Of a stretch of DNA of 64,000 bases, positions 43,446 to 53,823 are shown one piece after another; position 1 is the first letter of the stretch; each line of letters opens with the position of its first letter. Position numbers and translations under genes: made by a program. The stretch is taken from the NCBI RefSeq assembly GCF_002575655.3, contig NC_053040.3, positions 456,182,780 to 456,246,779 of the forward strand. The letters run 5' to 3'. This DNA is from Aegilops tauschii subsp. strangulata. Its lineage: Eukaryota; Streptophyta; Magnoliopsida; Poales; Poaceae. Under the pieces are notes generated by a model that saw only the letters and a list, made by a program, of their open reading frames with translations, was not told the DNA's origin and ran no database searches.

Positions 43446-43875
43446 ATGATGAGACCTGGACCATCATATAGTGAGGTCCAAAAGGAAATTCAGGCTAGGC
43501 AACTCACTGATGCAAGTGTCATGCTCTCTCATGTACAGCATGTTGCTACCACCGCAACCACACTCGTAGGTCCTCCATGTGTTCTCGCAGCTACAGTCCT
43601 TGCACTGGCAGAAGAGCCTCTCTTTGCATTCATCAACATCTGCAAGTGCCAAGCAAGAGAGATATTGTGTATAAGAAATTAATTGAGAAGCTCAAACAGT
43701 TCAGCATTTGAGCCATTATTCTAGGTTTCCTAGTACTAGTAAAACATGCAACAATACTGCCCACAAGGTTGCAGAACAATGTTCCTAATGGTGATACCTT
43801 AGCAACCGTGTATGCCATCACCCTTGAATCCTTGCGGGCATTTGCAGCCCTTAGCTTGTTCATTATGTAGAATTC
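43441..43875 (-). pseudogene. Captured vacuolar sorting receptor (VSR/BP-80) gene fragment, two exons with intron
   Basis: On the minus strand, exon 43798 to about 43852 encodes GCKCPQGFKGDG. After an intron with GT-AG ends (donor AAG|GTATCA, acceptor CACTTGCAG) comes exon 43508-43639, encoding [27 protein letters not shown] and YMREHDTCI. It finishes at donor ATCA|GTGAGT. The Cys pattern is that of the C-terminal EGF-like repeats of plant VSRs, which sort proteins to the vacuole. The transmembrane and cytosolic parts are absent. A TAA at 43799-43801, where VSRs have Glu, adjoins the splice junction. Retention of the intron shows capture at DNA level. It lies antisense to the element's main gene. 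Confidence 0.82.
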
Positions 43876-44045
43876 CAAAATTCAATTTTGTACCGCACAC
43901 CGAAGCCCCAAGAAAGAAAACTGCAATCTGAAACAGATGATCAATGTTCAGCCCTTGGATTAGTTTAGTATTTTTTCACACACTCAGACACCCTTGCTTG
44001 CCATGTGTGTGAGAGAGATAGTGAGAGGAGACAAGAAGAAGGGGG

Positions 44046-44237
44046 TTAGGAAGGGACTTGGACCTTAGCAACAACACACTAACAGGTTCCATCCCAAAAC
44101 ACCTAGGCAATATCACAAACATCTCTCAATTGTTCATTGAAAATAACCAACTTTTTTGCGACATTCCTCGAGAATTAGGTTATTTGGTCAACTTAAAGAT
44201 CTTGTTCCTTAACAATAACCAACTTTTTGACCAAACT
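44046..44237 (+). pseudogene. Captured leucine-rich-repeat receptor fragment
   Basis: About 60 codons on the plus strand: LDLSNNTLTGSIPKHLGNIT, a second repeat through NNQLFCDIPRELGYL, and NLKILFLNNNQL. The LxxLxLxxNxLxGxIPxxLGNL spacing is that of plant extracellular LRRs as in receptor kinases. No kinase, signal peptide or transmembrane segment is present. The frame runs, without a stop, into the leader of the Transposase_24 gene, ending with an ATG at 44260 (MAHNNEAAV). Confidence 0.75.
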
Positions 44238-44317
44238 TTTTTCCTATTTAGAGCAAACATGGCCCACAACAATGAGGCGGCAGTTCGGGCAAGGCATTCT
44301 GAGAGCTGTCCCAGGAG

Positions 44318-47300
44318 ATGGAGGAAGAACCTCACCGCTATGAGGACGCCGTGGAAGACATCGATCCTGACTACACAACCCCTAGTGGCGTCGGGGATGA
44401 CACCACTGATGGTGCCGCCGAGGATGCCACCACTGATGATGGCAGGGCATGCACAGATGACAGCCAACCGAAGAGGCAACGGAAGGACCGGCGCCCGAAC
44501 GTGCTCGGCACCGTCAAGGAGGAATTTACTGAAGTGTCCTCCGGTGGGCATCCAACGGTGCCCAAAGAATTAGTCAAGGGGTACACGGGACAGCTCGGGT
44601 GCATTCTCCGGAGCACCGTCTCGATCAACACCAATAACCTAAGGCATCGTGACCGAGGGAATTTGCGCAACCTCCTCTTCACGAAGCTGCACGAACGATA
44701 CAAGTTCCCCGGTGCCTTCGCAAACACACGCCTCTCAGGGAATAAAGTGAACAGTGCAGCCCTCACGAAGATGAGCACGGCCCTGGCTACTTGGAGAGCC
44801 GTGCTGAAGAGAAGGATCAAAAAAGGTGATAGTTATGAGAAGATCAAGGAGACAAATCCTTTGACCAGCGAAGCTGACTACCTGGAGTTCAAGATCAAGT
44901 GCGAGAGCAACGCAACCGCGGAATCAAGTCAGTGGGGGAAAGGTATGCGGGACTTGAACTTAGGGGTCCACAAACTCGGTCCCGGCGGTTACAGAGTGGC
45001 GGAACCTATATGGGACAAGGAGGACGCGGAGCGTGCCAAGCAAGGCCTACCGCCCCTCTTCGATAAATACCGTGACAAGCAGACCAGGAACTATGTCAGG
45101 GCCCGGTACAAGATTGACCCGATAACAAAGGAGCTTACCACAGATCCGAAGACCAAGGCGCTTGAGCTTGTTCTGGTAAGGAATACCCCCCCGCGTAATT
45201 AGCTCCATATGGTTGCATTCTAATTAATGAGGCCAAATTTCTAAATGGTTCACGTTCCTTCCGCAGGACACTGAAAGTAGTAGCGCGGGGTCGTCTAAGA
45301 GCTCCCCTTGGGACACCACTTTAAATAGGGCGTTGAACGTAATGAAACACAAGGATAAGCCCAGTAAGTCATCGTCAGCTGGTCGTGTGGCCGGCAAAGG
45401 CTTGTCCACGAAATGGTCGGAATACTATACCACAGGGCGAAAGGAGAGAAAGACCAGCTCGGAAAGCCAGGAGCGCGAGGTTCAAGAACTCAAGGCACAA
45501 GTGGCGCGGATTCCGGAGATAGTCGAAGAGCAAGTGCGAGACCAATTGGGAGCGACGATCACCGTCATTGTGCCTACCTTGATTGAGGGTCTGCAGGCGT
45601 GGATGGCGGGCGGCCAACAGGGGCCGCCCCCGATTCCCAGCTTCACGGGCAGCAACTTGCACAACGCGCCGGTGGCGCCATTGGTGTCTCCGGCGGAGGC
45701 GGCATTGGTGTCTCCGGCGTCGGCACCGTCATTGCAGCTTAATGCACCCAGGTGGGGGAAGAATATGCCGGCCGGCACCTCGGCAGCAAGCGGCCCTTCC
45801 GTGACTTGCACGCCCGCCGTTGGCGGTGCCTCGACATTAGCCGAGCTCGACGCCATCACGGTAACTAAGCCTCTTGGCCGATGACTTCATCTCCTTGCCT
45901 TTGACTGGGCATCCCTGACGCCCTACATGTTTTCGCAGGGCGCCGCCGACGTTCCATGAACTCTCCCGCACTTCGTGGACGGCAAGTTGATCGATGTTGC
46001 CAAGGCCAGAATCGTTCAACCGGGCAGCCGCGTGTTCCACGGTAATCCGATGCCACCCACCATGTATAGGGTTCAACTGGTTCGGGTGCTGCGGGGCTTC
46101 GACGACTTGTTACCTCCGTATCGACCCCCTGGGGCCGACGAAGATGATGTGATGACCCTCAGCGCCTGCATAAGCTGGCTCATGCTTTGGCCGAAGAGCC
46201 AGATTCGTTTGGGGGCGGGGGACACCACCCCACACACAACATCGCCAGTCGTGCCGGCGCCAAGCCATGGCAAGACCGTCGCAACGCTACCGCCGTCAGC
46301 TGATCCGGACATGCATATGGCACAGAATCCGGACGACGACGATGGTACATTTACCAACATCGATAAGTACTTTAACGAACATGGGTACGATGACGAATTC
46401 TTGGGGCCTCCTTCTCAAGAACCCAACCCTGCAAAAGACGATCGCGATCTAGCTGGTACCGCGGAGAAACCCAATTACAACAGGCGTCTTCTGGCGTTCA
46501 GTTCTCAGGAGACGCCTCCAGCTGCCGCCTTCACCGAGCCTCAGATAGCCGAGGTGCGAAATATTATCAGCCCCAACACACTCAAGAAGGTGGTCTCTGA
46601 ATAGAACTTGATCCCATTACAGCAGAAGAAGCAGAAGGGACGGAAAAGAAAGAATAACAAGGGTGCGAGCCAGCCGGCACCGAGTACGATCCGTGCTCAG
46701 GACGGGCCACCTTCACCTAAGGATATCTCGAGGACGGTGCATGTGGCGGGTAGGCCGATGCTACCGACTAATCTGCTCAATGCTGCAACCGGTGCTATGC
46801 GGAGTCTGCATGACAGTGTTCTTTCTTTGGAGAAGCGGCGTCTCTCCGAGAATGATGTGGCATACCCGGTTTTTGTGGCCAAGGTGCCAGAGGGCAAGGG
46901 CTTTGTGGATAGTGCCATCAGGGGTATGATCATCCCGCGGTTTGATGACATCTTCGCTATGTTTAACCTTCATCTGCTGCACTACACCTTCGTTCGGCTA
47001 TTTTCGCTGAGTATGGAGATGCGGATCATTAGAGACAAGACCACGGACATTGTGATAGTCGACCCCTTCTACATGCGTGCCAAGATCTTGGGCAGCGCTG
47101 GGGACCGGCAAGTCGCGAGTTCATACCTCGAAGGCGTCATTCTGGTGTACCCAGATAAGGATAACTTCCTCGTGCCTTACTTTCCCGAGTAAGTCATCCC
47201 CTCACCGCCCCGTAACATATGATTTCTTAGATTTCGATCGTTCTTTTTTTTCTAACATTCCGTGTTTTGTGTAGTGACACACATTGCACACTCATCCTCT

Positions 47301-47848
47301 TAAGCCCGAACTATTCCATGGCCACGTATTTCGACTCGGACCATCAGTCGAAGAAAGACTACACAAATACCAAGAAAGTTCTTGATGATGTTCTCCCCGG
47401 CTACGCCAAATCTGGAGGCACCTTCAGGAGGCCAATTTTTAGGTACGGCAAGCACGTGTTCACCAACGTAACGATGTTCCCCTGCATCAAGCAGCCGCCT
47501 GGCGGTCAGAAGGATGCCTACTACGCCCTCCATCACATGCGGGCGATCGTACGGGACCATAATCACCTTCTGCTACCAAATAGTCTCAAAGATTGGGCCG
47601 CACGCTTGTCGGCAATCCAGGACACGGACCTCAGACAAGAATTCTTTCGCATCCAGTCGGAGTTTGCGGAAATCATCCATCAAGATGTCCTTCATACCTC
47701 GGGGCAGTTCTACCTCAAATATCAACCGTCCAATAGTGAAATAGAAACAACGCTACAAATGCAGGATGACAACGAACGCACATTCATGACCATCACAAAA
47801 GATGGCGGCTTCATCCACGCTCCGGTCCCTGAGTCGAGTCGAAAGTAG
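44318..47848 (+). pseudogene. CACTA-2 Transposase_24 / DUF8039 / Ulp1-like gene, two nonsense codons
   Basis: Four exons with canonical introns: 44318-45175 (donor CTG|GTAAGG), 45267-45860, 45939-47188 (donor GA|GTAAGT) and 47275-47848. Exon 1 has an acidic start, a basic patch (PKRQRKDRRP) and the Transposase_24-type core (LHERYKFPGAFANTRLSGNK). Exon 2 has a coiled coil (QEREVQELKAQVARIPEIVE) and a Pro/Ala linker. Exon 3 has a DUF8039-type segment (HFVDGKLIDVAKARIV), a basic stretch and the start of a Ulp1/C48-like fold. Exon 4 has the His/Asp part (HCTLILLSPNYSMATYFDS). At the usual Cys position after QPPG the sequence is QKDAYYALHHM, so the catalytic Cys is absent. TGA at 45957 and TAG at 46602 break this copy. 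The true start may be the ATG at 44260, with a frameshift between. Confidence 0.75.
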
Positions 47849-48093
47849 TGATGCTATGTAGTTCTGAAATATCGATTAGCTCATGTTGTAATTAAACTTT
47901 AATGAACCTGTATGTCTCTTTGGTTTGGACAGTCGTTCAACTTATATGTAATCGAGGCTATTTATTAGTAGGACCATGAATCGTGCTACTAATGTGTTGC
48001 TTTTCTCTTCCGATCCTTTTGTTGCATACTTATATATTGCGTATGTATTGTTTGTGAATTGCTACTAACGTTTTGTTTGTCTAGTGCATAGAG

Positions 48094-48345
48094 ATGCCGT
48101 CGTATGTCGTGTACAAGGGTAAGGTTCCCGAAATCTACGACGACTGGGAGGAGTGTCAGAGACAGGTTCACCGTTTCAGCGGTAATAGTTACAAAGGGCG
48201 CACCGCTAGGGCGGAGGCGGAAGCTAGATACGCGCGCTATCTAGCGGGAGAGAGGAGGGAGCGGAGGAGGAACCGGATGAAGTCCATTTTCATCGCGATG
48301 ATGCTCATCGTGATCGCAGCTCTCTTCTATGTGATGGTAGTTTAG
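48094..48345 (+). CDS. Viroplasmin/RNase H1 hybrid-binding domain protein with C-terminal membrane segment
   Basis: An intact 83-codon frame. Residues 4-50 (YVVYKGKVPEIYDDWEECQR ... VHRFSGNSYKG) match the Cauli_VI / RNase H1 N-terminal domain, which binds RNA-DNA hybrids or double-stranded RNA. The Gly-Ile/Leu-Tyr, Trp, Cys, Phe-x-Gly and Tyr-Lys positions are all present. After an Arg/Glu-rich helix (53-63) a hydrophobic stretch, SIFIAMMLIVIAALFYVMVV, reaches the stop, giving a tail-anchored topology. It lies 246 bp after the Ulp1-like gene. An acceptor-like TTTGTCTAG 9 bp before the ATG suggests a 5' UTR intron or splicing to the upstream gene. No disabling mutation is seen, unlike the neighbouring genes. 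Its role in transposition is unknown. Confidence 0.72.
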   Translation: MPSYVVYKGKVPEIYDDWEECQRQVHRFSGNSYKGRTARAEAEARYARYLAGERRERRRNRMKSIFIAMMLIVIAALFYVMVV

Positions 48346-48589
48346 ATATCGACTTGTAATGTGAAGACAAACTCGCTACTCGCGGTCTCGAGACTTGTAA
48401 TGTTCTAACTTTGTTCGGTATTTTGAATTCGGAGACTAATATGATGAATTGTATTCGGAGACTAATCTTCTATTGTATTCGATAAATCTATTGTTTATAT
48501 GTTGTGCTGTTTATATTCTGTGTTGTAATGTATTTTGTAACCTGTGCAAATATCAGAAAAGCAAAAAAAATCCTAATATTCATAGTAGT

Positions 48590-48885
48590 GGCGCACCTTG
48601 TTGAGCATTAGTGGCGCACTAGGGCTAAATACCAGTGGTGCATTATGGGGCATATTAATGGCACACTTGGGAGCATACGTGAAGGTAAATATGGCCCCCT
48701 AGGAGGCATAGTAATGGCGCACCAGGGGACATAGTAATGGCGCACTGCCTGGTGCGCCACTATTGTCTGGTATACTAATGGCGCACCAGGGGTGCGCCAT
48801 TAGTACTTATTACTAGTGGCGTGATGATAGTGGCGCACCTATAGTGCGACATTAATGGCGAAAACAGGTGCGCCACTAATTAGCC
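48590..48885. repeat. Right subterminal repeats of CACTA-2
   Basis: About nine copies of TAGTGGCGCAC/TAATGGCGCACC in both orientations, mirroring the left end. Confidence 0.8.
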
Positions 48886-48902
48886 TTTTCCTAGTAGTGG
48901 AT

Positions 48903-49166
48903 TCTGGACTAGGCCAAGGCGGCTGGGCATATCCAAGGGGTGGCTAGCTCAATTGTGCGAGGAGGGCTATCACAATTACTATATGCTAACGATACTTTGA
49001 TCTTCATTCGGAACCGTCCGGAGGAAATTATAAACCTTTCCCGCACTTATGCTTTGAGGCCATGTCGGGGCTTGAAAAGCTTTGAGAAGAGTGAAGCCTT
49101 TTCCGTACGGGGATAACTCGAGGAGCAACTTCGTGCCACACATATGATGAATAGCAAGTTAGGATC
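48903..49166 (+). pseudogene. LINE reverse transcriptase fragment, right part
   Basis: Continues the LINE interrupted by CACTA-2. VRGGLSQLLYANDTLIFIRN is reverse transcriptase motif C, with ANDT in place of the catalytic ADDT (first Asp to Asn). A segment like AMSGLK follows. It ends where a gypsy LTR begins at 49167. Loss of the catalytic Asp and upstream frameshifts show an inactive copy. Confidence 0.8.
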
Positions 49167-50270
49167 TGATACGTCTTGAGTGTATCTATAATTTTTTATT
49201 GTTGCATGCTATTGTATTATGAATCTTGGATATTTTATATGCATTTACATGTTATTTTATATCATTTTTGAAAACTAACCTATTAACACAGTGCCAAGTG
49301 TCAGTTGATGTTTTCTGCTTGTTTTTGGTTTTCCTAAAAATGAGTACCAAATGGAGTCCAACCTCTATGAAACTTTTTGATGATTTTTTCTGGATAAGAG
49401 AGACTCTAGAAGCTTTGGGACGAGACCAAATGAGAAGCAAGGAGAGAACAAGGAAATAGGGGGCGCCCTGGGGGGAGGCGCGCACTGTTGCCTTGTGGGC
49501 CCCACATGGCTAAGTCTGACCTAATTCCACTTCTATAAATTCTCAAATATTGGGAAACCAACAGAGGGCCACCCGATACACTTTTTTCCGCCACCACAAC
49601 CATCCGATCTTCCGCGATCCCATCTGGAGTGCTTTTTTAGTACCCTGCCAGAGGGGGAATCTATCACGAAGGGCATCTACATCAACCTTGCCGCCCTTCC
49701 GATGATGCGTGAGTAGTTCACCACAGACGTACTGGTCCATAGCTAGTAGCTAAATGGCTTCTTCTCTCTCTTTGATCTTCAATACAATGTTCTCCTCGAT
49801 CTTCTTGGAGTACTATCTGATGTAATCTTCTTTTGCGGTGTGGCTGTTGGAATCCGATGAATTGTGGGTTTATGATCAGATTATTCATTGAAAGAAATCG
49901 AGACTTTTCTGAACTTCATTATGCATGATTATTATAGCTTTGTATTTCTCTCTGATCTATCCGTTTGGTTTGGCCAACTAGATTGATTTATCTTCAGTGG
50001 GAGAGGTGCTTTGTAATGGGTTCAATCTTGCGGTGTCCTCACCTCGGGACAAAAGGGGTAGCGAGGCACGTATTTGTATTGTTGCCGTTATGGGTAAAAC
50101 AATGAGGTTTATTCATATTGCTTGAGTTTACTTAGTCTACATCATGTCATCTTTCTTAAGGTGTTACTCTGTTTGTTATGAACTTAATACCATAGATGCA
50201 TGCTGGATAGCGGTCGATTAGTGGAGTAATAGTCGTAGATGCAGGCAGGAGTCAGTAAACTTGTCACAGA
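49167..50270 (+). mobile_element. Gypsy-type LTR, left part (element A)
   Basis: Starts TGATACGTCTTGAGTGTATC in the middle of the LINE and continues as plus-strand LTR sequence (CTAACCTATTAAC, then ATAGATGCATGCTGGATAGCGG) until it is cut by element B at 50271. The rest of the element is not in the window. No coding sequence is expected here, and the short frames are spurious. Confidence 0.7.
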
Positions 50271-53200
50271 TGATAACCCACAAGTATAGAGGATCGTTTA
50301 TAGCCCTCTTCGATAAATTAGAGTGTCGAACCCAACGAGGAGCTAAAGGTAGAACAAATATTCCCTCAAGTTCTATCCACCACCGATACAACTCTACGCA
50401 CACTTGACGTCTGCTTTACCTAGAACAAGTATGAAACTATTTTCCAAGAATAAAATTACGAGTACTTTGCGAGAATAAAACTACGAATAAATTGCGAGGT
50501 AAAAAAAGTGGATAGCTTTTGTCAACAAGAAAGTCATTTGTCCCTAGGCAATCGATAACAAGTATCGGTAATCATTCTTGCAATTTTATATGAGGGAGAG
50601 GCATGAGCTAACATACTTTCTCTACATGGATTATATGCACTTTCCGCAACTACTAAAGATCATTAAGGTCGTGAAAACCAACAATAGCATTAAGTATGAA
50701 GTCCTCTTTATCCCATACGCAACAACCCACCTACTCGGGTTTAAGCTTCTGTCACTCTCGCAACCAACCATAAGCAAATCATGAACATATTGCAACACCC
50801 TACAGTGGAGCCCCTCACGTTTGCGCGAGACGGAGGGCACCGTATGACAGCACCATAAATAAAATATACAATCGTACCAACCAAGATCACGATTAACCCA
50901 CAGGACAAAATGGATCTACTCAAACATCATAGGATAACCATAGATCATTGGGAAGTAATATATGGAGTAGAGCACCATGCTTAAGTAGAGATTACAGCGG
51001 GGAGAAGAGGTGTTACACTGTTGCATAGAGGGGGAGAAAGTTGGTGTTGCCGGTAGCAAGAATATTGATGTAGATCGCTGTCACGATCCTTGCCCCGACG
51101 GTGTTCCGGTGCCACCGGGAGAGAGGGGGAGAGAGCCCCCTCCTTCTTCTTCTTCCTTGGCCTCCCCCCTAGATGGGAGGAGAGTTCCCCCTCTGGTCCA
51201 TGGCGGCGGAGGGGCGGGAGCCCCTCCGAGATTGGATCTCCCTCCCTGTTCTCTTCTGTTTCGCGTTCCCCAAATCTAGCCCTTCATGGTTTCTTAAATT
51301 CCCGGAGATCCGTAACTCCGATTGCATTGAAATTGTTACATGATTTGTTTCCATAAATTATCTTTCTTGCGCCAAAAGAAGGGCCCCAACCGCCTTATGG
51401 GGTGGGCACAAGACACATGGGCGTGCCAGGGGGTGCCTGGCGCACCCTTGTGGGTTGTAGAGGCCGTGGGCCTCCGTTAGCGTTGATTCCAAAATAATTC
51501 TCCGTAAATTTTTATCGCGTTTGGACTTCGTTTGATATGGATTTTCTGCGAGCAGAAAACATGCAACAAACAAGAACTGGCACTGGGCACTGGATCAATA
51601 TGTTAGTCCAAATAAATCATATAAAATGTTGCCAAAAGTTATAAAAGTTGTATAATATTGGCATGAAACAATAAAAAAATTATAGATACAACGGAGACGT
51701 ATCAGCATCCCCAAGCTTAATGCATGCTCGTCCTCGACTAGGTAAATGATAAAAAAGATAATTTTTGATGTGGAGTGCTACCTATCATAAACTTGATCAT
51801 ATATCTAATCATGGCATGAATATTAAGACATAAGTGATTCAAAGCAATAGTCTATAATTTGACATGAAGTCATCAATACTCAGGCATCCCAACAAACAAT
51901 CATGTCTTTCAAAATATCAACGCTAAAGAAAGCTATCCCTACAAAATCATAGTCTTGTCATGCTCTGTCTTCTTAACACAAAGTATTTATCATGCACAAC
52001 CCTGATGACAAGTTGAGCAATTGGTTCATATTTTTTAACGCGCTTCAGTTTTTTCAACCCTCACGCAATACATGAGCGCAAGCCATGGATATAGCACTAC
52101 AGGTGGAATAGAGTATGATGATAGGGGTAAATATAGAGAAGACAAAAAGGTAACAAAGTCTCACATCGATGCGGCTAACCAATGGGCTATGGAGATGCCC
52201 ATCAATTGATATCAATGCGAGGAATAGGGATTGCCAGGCAACGAATGCACTAAGAGCTATAAGTGCATGGAAGCTCAATATGAAACTAAGTGGGTGTGCA
52301 TCTAATCCTATAGTGAAAAATTCCCACTAGTATATGAAAGTGACAACATAGGAGACTCTCCATATGAAAACATGGTGCTACTTTGAAGCACAAGTGTGGA
52401 ACTAGCATGCCCCTCCTCTCTTTATTTCTCTTTTTTTTCTTTTTTTTCTTTTTTTTCTTAATTTTATATAATTTTTTCTCTCCTTGTCCAGAGTCTCATC
52501 CCGACTTGTGGGGGAATCATAGTCTCCATCATCCTTTCCTCACTAGGGCAATTCTCTAATAATGAAAATTGATGATCATCACACTTCTATTTACTTATAA
52601 CTCAAAAGAAATAAAAATTACAACTCGATACCTATAACAAAGTATGACTCTATATGAATGCCTCTGGCAGTATACCAGGATGTGCAATGATCTAGCATAA
52701 AAACGATATCAAAAAATGGACAAGCCATGGAAATATCATGCTAGCTATCTTACGATCATGCAAAGCAATATGACAATGAATGCTCAAGTCATCAAAACGG
52801 AAGCGATGGAAGTTGCATGGTAATATATCTTGGAATGGCTATGGAAGGGCCATAATAGGTAGGTATGGTGGTTGTTTTGAGGAAGATATAATAAGGCTTA
52901 TGTGTGATAGAGCGTATCACATCACGGGGTTTGGATGCACCGGCGAAGTTTGCACCGACTCTCGAGGTGAGAAAGGGCAATGCACGGTACCGTAGAGACT
53001 AGCAAATTGCGGAAAGGTAAGAGTGCGTATAATCCATGGACTCACATTAGTCATAAAGAACTCATATACTTATTGCCAAAGTTTATTAGCCCTCGAAGCA
53101 AAGTACTACCATGCATACCCCTAGGGGGATAGATTGGTAGGAAAAGACCATCGCTCGTCCCCGACCGCCACTCGTAAGGAGAAAATCAATAACAAATCAT

Positions 53201-53280
53201 GCTCCAACTACATAGCATAACGAGAGACTATACATGCATGCTTCAAGAATCACAAACCCAACACCAATATTCTTACTAAC
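50271..53280 (-). mobile_element. Gypsy-type element B, 3' LTR and 3' internal region
   Basis: The minus-strand LTR runs from 51704 (TGATACGTCTCCGTTGTATC) to 50271 (ending GTGGGTTATCA), 1434 bp. On its internal side, the minus strand reads AAGCTTGGGGATGC next to the LTR, a polypurine tract, so this is the 3' LTR. The remaining 1.58 kb to 53280 is non-coding internal sequence with a (TTTTTTTTC)n tract at 52430-52460. The element is cut at 53281 by the next insertion; its coding region and other LTR are outside the visible part. Confidence 0.75.
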
Positions 53281-53803
53281 TGTTGGGGATATTACTACTG
53301 GGTATAACCGGCCAGGTGAGGTCGGGTTATCCCCATAATGAGTCATTATATTTGAAGCCCAAGAAGACAAGGATTGTGGCGCTTTACGAAGGCCCAGGGC
53401 CCAAAGGCGGATTGAGGCCTGTAGACATAAACCGACATTGATATGTAAACTTGTGTTGTAAGATAGGAAGAGTAGAGACCGGTCCGGACACGTTTATGAG
53501 CCGGCCTCAGGATTCTATAAACCGACGGGCGTCAACCCATGTATATAAGGGGACGACCCGGCGGCGGTTTAGGGACAACAAACAACAACTCGAGAGCCAG
53601 GCATAGCGAATTCGCTCCCTGGTCATCGAAACCCTAGCAATTCCACAACAACTGGATTAGGCCTTTACCTTCACTGCAAGGGGCCGGACCATTATAAACT
53701 CTCTGCGTCCTTTATCCGCTTTAACTCCTTTAAGCTAACCCGTCAAGATGGCTCCACGACTAAGTCCTTTCACTAGGACATCTACCGTGACAAAACCACG
53801 ACA
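53281..53803 (+). repeat. 5' LTR of gypsy element E
   Basis: 523 bp from TGTTGGGGATATTACTAC to ACCACGACA, with TATATAAG at 53542-53549 as the promoter TATA box. AACAAACAACAACTCGAGAG about 30 bp further on is a plausible RNA start region. The preceding 5 bp (CTAAC) should recur at the far end, which is outside the window. Confidence 0.8.
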
Positions 53804-53805
53804 GT

Positions 53806-53823
53806 TGGCGCCCACCGTGGGGC
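53806..53823 (+). other. Primer-binding site of gypsy element E
   Basis: TGGCGCCCACCGTGGGGC two bases after the LTR, the common TGGCGCC-type priming site of plant gypsy elements. Confidence 0.75.

Larger units (their letters stand above)
41424..48899 (+). mobile_element. CACTA-2, gene-capturing CACTA element (7.5 kb)
   Basis: Ends CACTACTAGGAAAAG (41424) and CTTTTCCTAGTAGTG (48899). The flanks are AAT (41421-41423) and GAT (48900-48902). Removing one of them restores the LINE reading frame across the junction (GTA ATT CTG, read AVIL), so they are a mutated 3-bp TSD. The ends bear TAATGGCGCAC subterminal repeats. Inside, in order, are a truncated Transpos_assoc reading frame, a hairpin/minisatellite leader, a captured vacuolar sorting receptor fragment (minus), a captured LRR fragment (plus), a Transposase_24/DUF8039/Ulp1-like gene and a small viroplasmin-domain gene. 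The catalytic DDE transposase is absent, so movement depended on a partner element. Confidence 0.9.

Noticed and set aside
49226..49459. 77-codon plus-strand frame
   Set aside because: Lies within a gypsy LTR start whose sequence is shared by elements B and F with different frames.
53748..53823. Gag start codon at 53748
   Set aside because: The ATG is inside the LTR and the frame crosses the primer-binding site, so initiation there is unlikely although the frame is open.
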